From: Candidatus Schekmanbacteria bacterium
Lineage (GTDB): Bacteria > CSSED10-310 > JACPHN01
DNA: 64,000 bases
NCBI GenBank assembly: GCA_016188575.1
Contig: JACPHN010000268.1
Location: forward strand, 1 to 64,000
Reading direction: 5' to 3'
The notes under the pieces were generated by a model that was given only the letters and a program-made list of their open reading frames with translations, had not been told where the DNA came from and did not search any database. Shown piece by piece: positions 39,855 to 48,051 of this stretch (the first letter of the stretch is position 1; each line of letters opens with the position of its first letter). A program made the translations under genes and the position numbers.

Positions 39855-41599
39855 CGTTGCAGGTCCACGGTGCGCGGCGTCACCCCGCGCGCCTTGAGCT
39901 CCTCCTTCATGACCCGGTGGGTGGCGGTCTTCGGCAACGCGTCGACAACCTCGACGTAGCGTGGCAGAGCATATTTTGGCAGGCGGGGTGCGAGAAAGGC
40001 GGCGAGCGCCTGGGGGTCGACGGTGCGCCCCTCGACCGGCACCACACAGACCATGATCTCCTCTTCCGCCAGCTCGCTGGGGACGCCGAACGCGGCGCTC
40101 TCGAGCACGTCGGGGTGGGCATCGACTTCCTTTTCGACCTCGTATGCCGAAACGTTTTCACCGCGGCGGCGCATCGAGTCGGTCCGGCGGCCGACGAAAT
40201 AGAGAAAGCCGCCGGCGTCGCGCCGCATGACGTCGCCCGTGCGAAGCCACCCGTCACGCGTCTTGTCTGCGCTCGCCGCCTCGTTCTTGTAGTACGTTAC
40301 CGGGGCGTCGGCGCTGCGTGCCGCGTGGAACATCAGCTCGCCGGCCTCGCCCACAGCGGCGTCCGCGCCGCTCGCGGTGACCAGGCGGTAGCGCGCGCCG
40401 AACGAGGGCCGGCCAATGGAACCTACGGGGGCATTGCCCGCGTTGAAGACCACGAATCCGCCACCATCGACCGCGCCGTACGCTTCCCAGATGCGCACGC
40501 CAAAGCGCTCCTCGAACGGCCGCCAGGCGTCCGCGGGGCAGGCCGAGCTGATGACCTTCCTGACGCGATGCTCGCGCTCGAAAACGCTCGGGGGCGTCTT
40601 CAACAGGATCGGAATCATGGCACCCAGAGCGTTGAAGGTCGTCGCTCCGCTTTCGCTCACCTCGCGCCAGAAGCGGGAAGCCCGGAACCGCCGCGCGAGC
40701 GCGACCGGAATCCCCCGCCAGAGCGCTTGCACGACCGTGACCAGCAAGGCGTTGGCGTGAAAAAGCGGCAAACAGGTGTAGATCTTGTCGTCGGGATCGT
40801 AGAACACGTGGCTGGCGAAACCGAGCTTCTTGACTCCGGCACTTCCGGAGCGATAGACCACCGCCTTCGGCAGACCCGTCGTGCCCGAAGTGTACATCAG
40901 CAGCGAAGGCGCATGCGCGTCGGGCCGCGTCCCGAGGTCCGCGTCGCAGCGCTCGCGCCGCTCGAGCTCGGCGTACGGAAGCAAGCGCAGCCGAGCGGAG
41001 GGAGGCATCGCCGCCAGGGATTCGCGATCGCCGCCGCCATCGTCATCCACCACGAACACCGTGAGCGGCCGCGCGAGCCGGTCCGCTATCGCCCGCAGCT
41101 TGTCGAGCGCCGGACCATCAGCGCCGACAATCGCTACTTCCGAGTGGTTCACGATGTAGGCCAGGCCGTCACCTACGAGGTGCGTGTTGATCGGTACGCA
41201 GTAGGCCCCCACTTTCTGCGAAGCGAAGAAGAGCTCCAGGAAGCTCGGGCGATTATCCATCATGATGGCCACGCCGGCACCGGCCGCGGCGCCGTGCGCC
41301 TGCAGGCCGCGCGCGACCTGGTTGGCGCGCCGATTCAGCAGGTCAAAGCTCAGGCAATCGCCAGCGAAATCGATAAACGGGTTTCCGCCGAAGCGGCGCG
41401 CAGCCCATTCCAGCAGCTCCGCAAAGGTCCAGTCGCGTGCGAAAGCGAGCGTCCCGCGCCGGCGCGCGGCTGCGAGCGTTGCCCCCAGCTCACCCGCTTG
41501 CCACTCCAACCCCAGACTGAACGCCGCCGCACCCAAGACGCGGCGCGCCAGCGCCAGATCTCCGAGTCTGTGGGTCAGCGCTGCCGGCAGTCGCGCCAT
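39851..41599 (-). CDS. Fatty-acyl-CoA synthetase (FATP/long-chain type)
   Basis: A 582-residue AMP-forming ligase. The P-loop is MYTSGTTGLPKAVVYR (about 235-250), followed by IWEAYGAVDGGGFVVF, GWLRTGDVMRRD, GRRTDSMRRRGENVSAYEVE and a C-terminal lysine in PKTATHRVMK. The GENVS signature is that of FATP/very-long-chain acyl-CoA synthetases and carnitine-CoA ligases. It would activate a carboxylic acid, possibly a fatty or sterol side-chain acid. The ATG has AAGGAGA upstream. A 177-base gap separates it from the thiolase gene, so it may have its own promoter. Confidence 0.88.
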   Translation of the reverse strand: MARLPAALTHRLGDLALARRVLGAAAFSLGLEWQAGELGATLAAARRRGTLAFARDWTFAELLEWAARRFGGNPFIDFAGDCLSFDLLNRRANQVARGLQAHGAAAGAGVAIMMDNRPSFLELFFASQKVGAYCVPINTHLVGDGLAYIVNHSEVAIVGADGPALDKLRAIADRLARPLTVFVVDDDGGGDRESLAAMPPSARLRLLPYAELERRERCDADLGTRPDAHAPSLLMYTSGTTGLPKAVVYRSGSAGVKKLGFASHVFYDPDDKIYTCLPLFHANALLVTVVQALWRGIPVALARRFRASRFWREVSESGATTFNALGAMIPILLKTPPSVFEREHRVRKVISSACPADAWRPFEERFGVRIWEAYGAVDGGGFVVFNAGNAPVGSIGRPSFGARYRLVTASGADAAVGEAGELMFHAARSADAPVTYYKNEAASADKTRDGWLRTGDVMRRDAGGFLYFVGRRTDSMRRRGENVSAYEVEKEVDAHPDVLESAAFGVPSELAEEEIMVCVVPVEGRTVDPQALAAFLAPRLPKYALPRYVEVVDALPKTATHRVMKEELKARGVTPRTVDLQR

Positions 41600-41776
41600 C
41601 TCGCTCTCCTTGGGACCCGTAACGAAATAACCGTTGCATTCGGCCGGCTGCGAAGGCCGCCGGCTTCGTCTCTCCTCCTCACCGTATTGCTCCATTGACA
41701 CGCTTCGTCGTCGTTCCTCGAAAGCGGCCTTCTCGCTCGGCCTCGGTGCTTGACACAGTGATTTCGCTACGGGTCC

Positions 41777-43207
41777 TCACATCCGGTCAATGATGTGAAT
41801 GGCCATCGCCGCCTCCTCCACGCCCAGTGCCCCGCCGCCATTCACCGCCATGCCGATAGTGGCGCCCTCCACTTGTCGCGCACCGGCTTCACCCCGGAGC
41901 TGGCACACGAGCTCGTGGACCTGCGCGAGACCCGAAGCCGCGATGGGATGGCCCCGGCACTCCAGACCCCCGCTCGGGTTCACCGGCCGAGCGCCACCGA
42001 TGCGCGTGGCTCCGGACGCCGCATAAGCCCCCCCTTCACCTTCGCGGCAAAACCCGAGTGTCTCGCATTGGTGGAGCTCGCCAAAGGCTGTCGCGTCGTG
42101 CACCTCGGCCACGTCGATCGCCTCGGGGCCGACGCCGGCCCGCTCATACGCCGCCGCCGCCAGCCGCGCGCTGATGTCCGGCTCCCCATCACCGCGCGCC
42201 TTGCCCGATCCAAGCACGCTCGCGCGAATCCGCACCGGCCGGGAACCCGAACGCCGCCGCCGCCAGACATTCCGGCTGCAGACCACGACCGCCGCCGCAC
42301 CGTCGCCGATCGGCGCGCACATGGCTCGCGTCAACGGAAAACTGACCGGCCGATCCGCCAGGACCTCCTGCACCGTCAGCGGAAACCGATACTGCGCCAA
42401 CGGGTTGTGAACGCTGTGCTCATGGTTCTTGGCCGCGACCGCGGCGAGCTGCTCGATGGTCGTTCCGTAGCGCTTCATGTGGCGGCGCGCGTTGAGCGAG
42501 TACACATCCATGAAGGGGCTCTGATCGCCAGCGCCGCGGCTCGCGAACGCCTTCCGCATCGACCACAGGCGCTCCCAGCCGAAGGTGTGGCCGATCGTGA
42601 CGAGGTCCTGCGCGAGCTGCAGCGCGTCGTTTGCGGCGCGCGTCGCGGTGCGCAGCGCGAGCACGTCGCGCCAGGATTGGGCCGGCGGGGACACCGGGCG
42701 CCGATTTCCCGGATGTGCGACTGTCCAGTCCGCGGGAAACGCCGCCGGTATCCCGAGCTCCCGCTCCGCTTCGAGGTAGCGCGCGAGCGAGGCCGGAAGG
42801 TCGGCGACGTCGAGCCCGCCCAGGAAACCGGCAAACATGAAAAGCCGATTCGGTGAGTAGATCTTCTCCGCGCCCACCGCCAGGGCGACTTCGTACTGGC
42901 CCGCGGCGACTCCCATCCACGCCCCATGCAGGGCGGTGGAACCACCTGCGCACGCGTTCTCCACGTTGACGATGGGGATCGTGTCGATGCCGGCGGCGCG
43001 CAACGCGACCTGGCCGCGAATGCAGAGCTGCCCGTCGCTGCGCCCCCAGTTGCTGTTCGCGAACCACGCGGCCTGCACGTCCTCACGCGCCAACCCGGCG
43101 TCGCGAAGGGCGTTGTCGACGACCTCCGCCGTCATGTCCTTGATCGTGCGCTGCGGATACTTCGCAAACCGCAGCATCTGGCTGCCCGCGATCAGTGCTT
43201 CCCTCAC
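41777..43207 (-). CDS. Thiolase-like lipid-transfer protein (SCP2-thiolase type)
   Basis: A 476-residue thiolase-fold protein. The nucleophile cysteine is in NVENACAGGSTALHGA (about residue 88). The C-terminal histidine is in CRGHPIAASG, and the end GMAVNGGGALGVEEAAM is the conserved glycine-rich closing motif. These are features of SCP2-type thiolases acting on branched or sterol-derived acyl-CoAs. The start is a GTG whose G and T overlap the upstream stop (GTGA). The reaction would be thiolytic cleavage, or possibly an aldol-lyase-like step. Confidence 0.87.
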   Translation of the reverse strand: MREALIAGSQMLRFAKYPQRTIKDMTAEVVDNALRDAGLAREDVQAAWFANSNWGRSDGQLCIRGQVALRAAGIDTIPIVNVENACAGGSTALHGAWMGVAAGQYEVALAVGAEKIYSPNRLFMFAGFLGGLDVADLPASLARYLEAERELGIPAAFPADWTVAHPGNRRPVSPPAQSWRDVLALRTATRAANDALQLAQDLVTIGHTFGWERLWSMRKAFASRGAGDQSPFMDVYSLNARRHMKRYGTTIEQLAAVAAKNHEHSVHNPLAQYRFPLTVQEVLADRPVSFPLTRAMCAPIGDGAAAVVVCSRNVWRRRRSGSRPVRIRASVLGSGKARGDGEPDISARLAAAAYERAGVGPEAIDVAEVHDATAFGELHQCETLGFCREGEGGAYAASGATRIGGARPVNPSGGLECRGHPIAASGLAQVHELVCQLRGEAGARQVEGATIGMAVNGGGALGVEEAAMAIHIIDRM

Positions 43208-44655
43208 GGCTCCCGCGCCTCCATCGCAAACAGCCCCCTGAAGACGTGCAGTCGGTTCACTTCGTTGGTTCCCTCGTAGATTTGCGTCAGCTTGGCATCC
43301 CGCAGGCATTTTTCGACGCCCCAGGCCGGCTCGCAGGCATCCTCGCCGAGGATTCGCATCGCGGCACGGCAGATGTCCATGGCCAGGTCGCTGCACGTTT
43401 GCTTCGCCAGAGAAGCGAGGCCGAGCACAAAATCCAGCTCCCTTTCCGGCACGGCGTGGGCGAGCCACGCGCGCATGGCGCCGGTGACGAGGCGCGACGA
43501 TAACGCTCCGCGCAGCGGCGAGGCACGGAGCAGCGGGCGGGGCACGGCCGCCATGGCGTCCTGGAGTCGCGGGCTCAAAGCTTTCATGAAGCCGCACGAT
43601 TCCACGGCCATGGCGGCGTCAAAATAGAGCTGCCTGCCGCTCTGGAGCTTGCCGATCATGTCGGCGAGCGCGAGCTGCACCCACTGGGCCTCGAACCGCC
43701 ACCGGCCGTTTTCCCTCTTCTCCGCCAGGTAGGCGAGAGCTCGTTCGATCGCGCCCCGGGCGATGCCCATCGCGATCGCGCCGACCGGGCCGCGCGTCAT
43801 GGACAAGGCGTGTTTGACGAGCGGGATCGGGCTGCCCTTGCCGCCCAGGCAGTCCGAGAAGGGGACGAAGAGATCGTCGAACACGAGCTCGGCAGCAGGA
43901 CAGAGGCGTTGTCCGAGCTTGTGCTCGATGCGCCCTACCGAGAATCCGGCGGCATTGGTGGGCACCACGAACTGGATCGTGCTTTCCACGGGGCGGGACG
44001 GATCGGTAATGGCCGAGGCCCAGGCGTAGCGGGCGATGCTGCCATTGGAGATGAACACCTTGCGGCCGGTAACGCGATAGCCGCCCGGGACCTCGCGGGC
44101 GACCGTGCGCAGCCGCGCGGAATGGATATGCACCTCATCCTCGATGTCGCTACCGGCCTCCGGTTCCGTGTAGGCGAGCGCGAAGATGACGGGGGTGCCG
44201 GCGCGTTCACCGTCTGCGATTTCGGCAAGGTGGCGATAGAACCAGTCCAGCTCGAGACTGTAGATCAGTGGCACGATGCCGAGGTTGTGAGCGCCAAAGA
44301 TGTTGGCGATGCCGGCGTCGGCCGCGCATAGCTCCTCCATCATGAAGGCCACGGCGGGGAGCCGCTGGCCCAGGCCGCCAAAGGCGCGCGGGATCACCGC
44401 ACTGAGAAAGCGGTAGGGGAGCGCGCCGCGGATCGCTTCCCAGGCGACGAAGGTGTGGTCGTCGCCGGCGCGGCGATCCCAGTCGGCCGCGTACGGGCGC
44501 ACGTGCTCGTCGCTGAAGCGTCGCGCCGCGGCTTGTAGCCGCGCGCACTGATCGATGAGCTCCGGATCCCCTTTCGCGAGGCCGGCGGCACGCGGAAAGG
44601 CGCGCGGGAGCTCGTGCAGGATCGGGCTATAGACGTGCGGTGCGGAAGTCCCCAC
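43204..44655 (-). CDS. Acyl-CoA dehydrogenase
   Basis: A 483-residue FAD enzyme. FALAYTEPEAGSDIED is the first FAD/substrate signature, GYRVTGRKVFISNG the second, and the catalytic glutamate is in QIYEGTNEVNRL near the C-terminus (Glu in YEGT). It has a longer N-terminal part than medium-chain dehydrogenases. The GTG start is chosen because AGGAGG sits six bases upstream; the frame remains open further upstream without similarity. It is first in an operon with the thiolase gene and has a good promoter at 44702-44730. Its chain-length specificity cannot be told. Confidence 0.9.
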   Translation of the reverse strand: MGTSAPHVYSPILHELPRAFPRAAGLAKGDPELIDQCARLQAAARRFSDEHVRPYAADWDRRAGDDHTFVAWEAIRGALPYRFLSAVIPRAFGGLGQRLPAVAFMMEELCAADAGIANIFGAHNLGIVPLIYSLELDWFYRHLAEIADGERAGTPVIFALAYTEPEAGSDIEDEVHIHSARLRTVAREVPGGYRVTGRKVFISNGSIARYAWASAITDPSRPVESTIQFVVPTNAAGFSVGRIEHKLGQRLCPAAELVFDDLFVPFSDCLGGKGSPIPLVKHALSMTRGPVGAIAMGIARGAIERALAYLAEKRENGRWRFEAQWVQLALADMIGKLQSGRQLYFDAAMAVESCGFMKALSPRLQDAMAAVPRPLLRASPLRGALSSRLVTGAMRAWLAHAVPERELDFVLGLASLAKQTCSDLAMDICRAAMRILGEDACEPAWGVEKCLRDAKLTQIYEGTNEVNRLHVFRGLFAMEAREP

Positions 44656-44701
44656 GAGAGCCTCCTGGTGATGCGGGCGAGCGGGCGGCGTGACGCAGAG
44701 C

Positions 44702-44730
44702 ATCGTAGCAGCCCGCCGCGCCGCGGTCAA
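44702..44730 (-). promoter_or_regulatory. Sigma-70 promoter of the acyl-CoA dehydrogenase operon
   Basis: On the minus strand TTGACC (44730-44725), a 17-base spacer and TACGAT (44707-44702), with an extended TGC before the -10. The leader would be about 40 bases. Confidence 0.6.
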
Positions 44731-44862
44731 CCGCCGCCATGAAGTGTGCGGCGCCACGGGGCGGCCCGGGTCTTGCTTACTTCGCTCGGGTCCCAGTTTG
44801 CACCGTGGGCGGTATAAAGGAGTAGATACTGGGAATTCAGGAGCACGCGGGAGGATCGCACC

Positions 44863-45783
44863 ATGGATTCGTCCTGTGGACCCCTCGTTTTCGGTGAAGC
44901 GCTGTATGACAGCTTCCCTGACGGCAGCGCGGTGTTGGGCGGCGCGCCATTCAACGTCGCCTGGCACTTGCAGGGGTTCGGGCTGGCACCCTTGTTCATC
45001 ACCCGCGTCGGCCGTGATGAGCTGGGCGAGCGAATGATCGCGGCGATGCGCGCCTGGGGAATGGACACGCGCGGTGTACAGACGGACCCGCGCCACCCCA
45101 CGGGCAGCGTTGCGGTCAGCTTCCGAGGCCACGAGCCGAGCTTCTCGATCGTGCCCGAGCAAGCCTACGATTTCATCGACGGCGAGCTCGCGGCGGCGCT
45201 CATGCAGGACGGTAGCCCCGGGCTGCTCTACCATGGCAGTCTCATTGCCCGACATTCTGCCTCGCGTGACGCCCTGGCGAGGCTGCGCTCAGCAGGGCTC
45301 TCTGTTTTCCTCGACGTCAATCTTCGCGCTCCGTGGTGGCAACGACCCTGGCTCGACGACGCCTTGCGAAGCGCTCGCTGGGGGAAAGTCAACGAGCACG
45401 AGCTGCGGGTGCTGGCCGCGCCTGACGCGACCGGCGACGATGGCGACGACGGCGACGACGACGTGTCGGCCCGCGGCCAGCGCCTGCGCCGAGAATACGG
45501 CCTGGAGCTGCTGGTGGTAACGCGCGGCGCCGCAGGCGCGCTGCTCCTGACCGCTGCCGGCGCGACCGCTGCGGCGCCCCACGACACCGCCGCGATCGTC
45601 GACACCGTAGGGGCCGGCGATGCCTTCAGCGCGGTGACGATACTCGGACTCTTGCGTGGCTGGTCGTTGCCACAGATGGCGGTGCGGGCCGTGGAGCTCG
45701 CCGGGGCGGTATGCCGCATGCGCGGCGCCACGGGTCACGACCGCGCGCTCTATCAGAAACACTTACTGAGGTGGGCAACATGA
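44863..45783 (+). CDS. Fructokinase, PfkB family
   Basis: A 306-residue sugar kinase. The N-terminal signature LGGAPFNVAWHLQGFG and the C-terminal ATP/catalytic motif VDTVGAGDAFSAV (catalytic Asp in GAGD) define the PfkB family. It would phosphorylate fructose released by sucrose synthase. Residues about 190-198 (GDDGDDGDDD) come from a 9-base tandem repeat and form an acidic loop. The ATG has GGGAGGA upstream. The stop overlaps the start of the sucrose-phosphate synthase gene (ATGA), so the three sucrose genes form one operon. Fructose as substrate is inferred from that context. Confidence 0.88.
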   Translation: MDSSCGPLVFGEALYDSFPDGSAVLGGAPFNVAWHLQGFGLAPLFITRVGRDELGERMIAAMRAWGMDTRGVQTDPRHPTGSVAVSFRGHEPSFSIVPEQAYDFIDGELAAALMQDGSPGLLYHGSLIARHSASRDALARLRSAGLSVFLDVNLRAPWWQRPWLDDALRSARWGKVNEHELRVLAAPDATGDDGDDGDDDVSARGQRLRREYGLELLVVTRGAAGALLLTAAGATAAAPHDTAAIVDTVGAGDAFSAVTILGLLRGWSLPQMAVRAVELAGAVCRMRGATGHDRALYQKHLLRWAT

Positions 45784-48050
45784 CCGCTTCCCCTGACTCC
45801 ACCGCCACTTCGCCTGCAAGCTGCGCGGAAAGCGCATCACGAACACCCCCCACCTCTCCTTCCCCCGCCAGCGGCGGGAGGGACGGAGCGGGGCTTTCCA
45901 CTTCCGATGCCGGCTTGTACCTGATGCTTCTCAGCATCCACGGACTGATCCGCGGCCATGACCTGGAGCTCGGCCGCGATGCGGACACCGGCGGGCAAAC
46001 CAAATACGTCGTCGAGCTGACCCGGGCGCTCGCTGCGCATCCCCGCATCTGGCGCGTAGATCTGCTGACGCGGCTCATTGACGACCCGCGGGTCGACGAC
46101 GACTATTCGAGCGAGCAAGAACCCGTAGCGGAAAATGCCTTCATCACACGCATCCCCTGTGGCCCGCGCCGCTATCTCCGCAAGGAAACCCTGTGGACCT
46201 ATCTTGACGGCTTTGCCGACAACGCCCTGCTCCACATCCGCCGCGTGGGCAGACTGCCGGATGTGATCCACAGCCACTATGCCGACGCCGGCTACGTCGG
46301 AGCTCGGCTCGCAGGTCTCCTCGGCGTGCCGCTGGTTCACACCGGGCACTCGCTCGGAAGAGAGAAAAAGAGACGCCTGCTCGTGCAGGGTATGGATGCG
46401 GAGGAGATCGAAAAGACGTACAACATGTCGCAACGTATCGAGGCCGAGGAGCTCGCCATGGACAATGCTGCCATGGTGATCGCCAGCACGACGCAAGAAG
46501 TCGAGAAGCAATACAGCGTATACGACAACTATCAGCCGCAAAGCATGGTGGTGATTCCGCCAGGTGTTGCCTTGGACCGCTTCTATCCCCCGCGCCGTGG
46601 CTGGTTCGCCACTCCGGATCCTCTGGAGCTCGGGCGCTTCTTGCGCGAGCCGCGCAGGCCCATGATCCTGGCGCTCGCTCGGCCCGACGAACGCAAGAAC
46701 ATCGCTACGTTGCTACACGCCTACGGCCAGCACCCCCGCCTGCAGCGCGCCGCGAATCTGGTGCTGATCGCCGGCATCCGCGACGACATCAGCGCCATGG
46801 AGAGGGGACCGCGCGCCGTGCTCAACGAGATCCTCTTGTTGATCGACCGCTACGACCTCTATGGCCGCGTGGCATGCCCCAAGCACCATCATGCCGATGA
46901 TGTGCCGCTCCTGTACCGCCTGGCAGCCAAGCGCGGCGGCATCTTCGTCAATCCCGCGCTCACCGAGCCTTTCGGCCTGACCCTGATTGAGGCCGCGGCA
47001 AGCGGGCTTCCCATCGTAGCCACGGAGGACGGGGGCCCGCGCGACATCATCGCGCACTGCCGAAACGGCGTGCTGATCGATCCCCTGGATCACGCGCGCC
47101 TGGGCGACGTGCTCTATGCGGCCATCAGCAATCGCCGCCAATGGCGCCGCTGGGCCAAGAATGGCGTCGCCGGCGCCCACAGGCGTTTCTCGTGGAGCAG
47201 CCACGTCAGCCGATACCTGTCCGAGGTGGAAAAGTTGATGAAGAAATGGCGACGCAAGCGCCCGGCGGCGGCGCCCAGGAGCAAGTTGCCAACCCTGACG
47301 AGGATCCTGATCACGGATATCGACAACACGCTGATCGGCGACCGCGCAGCGCTACAGACGCTGCTCGAGAGGATGCGTAGGCACGGCGAAAAACTCGGTT
47401 TCGGTGTCGCTACCGGGCGACGCCTCGAAAGTGTCGCCCGCGTCCTCAAGGAATGGGACGTGCCGACTCCGGACGTGCTGATTACCTCGGTGGGCACCGA
47501 GATTCACTACGGCAAGCGCCTGGAGCCGGATCTGGGCTATCAGGACCACCTGGAATACCGTTGGGCTCCGCAGGCGCTCCCGGAAGTGCTGAATGAGCTC
47601 CCGGGCTTGCGCTTGCAGGCCGCCGTGGAACAGCGACGGTTCAAGGTCAGCTTTCTTCTGGATCCCGGGAAGGCACCCAGCGTGCGGGTGATCAAGAAGC
47701 AGTTGCGGCGGCATGGCATACATGCCACCGTGGTATTGTCTAACGGCATTTATCTTGACGTCATTCCGGTGCGCGCCTCCAAGGGTAAGGCGATACGATA
47801 TATAGCCAATAAGTGGGGGATTCCAATAGATAGTATTCTTGTTGCAGGTGATTCCGGAAATGATGAAGAAATGCTGACAGGGAATACCCTCGGCGTCGTC
47901 GTTGGCAACCATTGCGAGGAGCTGAAGGTCCTGCGCGGCCAAGAGCGCGTTTACTTCGCCCGCGGTCAATATGCGCTGGGTATTCTGGAAGGAGTAGAGT
48001 TTTATAACTTCTTTGATGACATTAACAGTATCCATGAAAGTGTCGGATAG
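45780..48050 (+). CDS. sps: Sucrose-phosphate synthase with fused phosphatase domain
   Basis: A 756-residue fusion. The GT4 synthase part (about 45-500) shows [46 protein letters not shown], the ARPDERKN nucleotide-sugar segment and [16 protein letters not shown]. The C-terminal HAD phosphatase part (about 510-755) starts with [11 protein letters not shown] and has [12 protein letters not shown]. It makes sucrose-6-phosphate from UDP-glucose and fructose-6-phosphate and could then remove the phosphate. Residues about 20-40 translate an R1 repeat. The last 250 bases are AT-rich compared with the rest. It is coupled to the kinase gene by ATGA; the sucrose synthase gene follows at once. Confidence 0.93.
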   Translation: MTASPDSTATSPASCAESASRTPPTSPSPASGGRDGAGLSTSDAGLYLMLLSIHGLIRGHDLELGRDADTGGQTKYVVELTRALAAHPRIWRVDLLTRLIDDPRVDDDYSSEQEPVAENAFITRIPCGPRRYLRKETLWTYLDGFADNALLHIRRVGRLPDVIHSHYADAGYVGARLAGLLGVPLVHTGHSLGREKKRRLLVQGMDAEEIEKTYNMSQRIEAEELAMDNAAMVIASTTQEVEKQYSVYDNYQPQSMVVIPPGVALDRFYPPRRGWFATPDPLELGRFLREPRRPMILALARPDERKNIATLLHAYGQHPRLQRAANLVLIAGIRDDISAMERGPRAVLNEILLLIDRYDLYGRVACPKHHHADDVPLLYRLAAKRGGIFVNPALTEPFGLTLIEAAASGLPIVATEDGGPRDIIAHCRNGVLIDPLDHARLGDVLYAAISNRRQWRRWAKNGVAGAHRRFSWSSHVSRYLSEVEKLMKKWRRKRPAAAPRSKLPTLTRILITDIDNTLIGDRAALQTLLERMRRHGEKLGFGVATGRRLESVARVLKEWDVPTPDVLITSVGTEIHYGKRLEPDLGYQDHLEYRWAPQALPEVLNELPGLRLQAAVEQRRFKVSFLLDPGKAPSVRVIKKQLRRHGIHATVVLSNGIYLDVIPVRASKGKAIRYIANKWGIPIDSILVAGDSGNDEEMLTGNTLGVVVGNHCEELKVLRGQERVYFARGQYALGILEGVEFYNFFDDINSIHESVG
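45844..45894. repeat. R1 repeat in the 5' end of the sucrose-phosphate synthase gene
   Basis: The stem CCCGCC (45864-45869) and GGCGGG (45873-45878) with loop AGC, and the family flanks CACCTCTCCTTCC and AGGGACGGAGCGGGG. It is translated in frame as part of the non-conserved N-terminus ([16 protein letters not shown]). Confidence 0.7.
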
Positions 48051-48051
48051 T

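Noticed and set aside
41600-41776. Two plus-strand TTGACA boxes in the gap between the acyl-CoA synthetase and thiolase genes.
   Set aside because: No -10 follows at a proper distance and no plus-strand gene lies downstream.
44811-44820. TATAAA as a -10 box for the sucrose operon.
   Set aside because: No acceptable -35 lies 16-18 bases upstream (the sequence there is GGTCCC), so I did not list it as a promoter.
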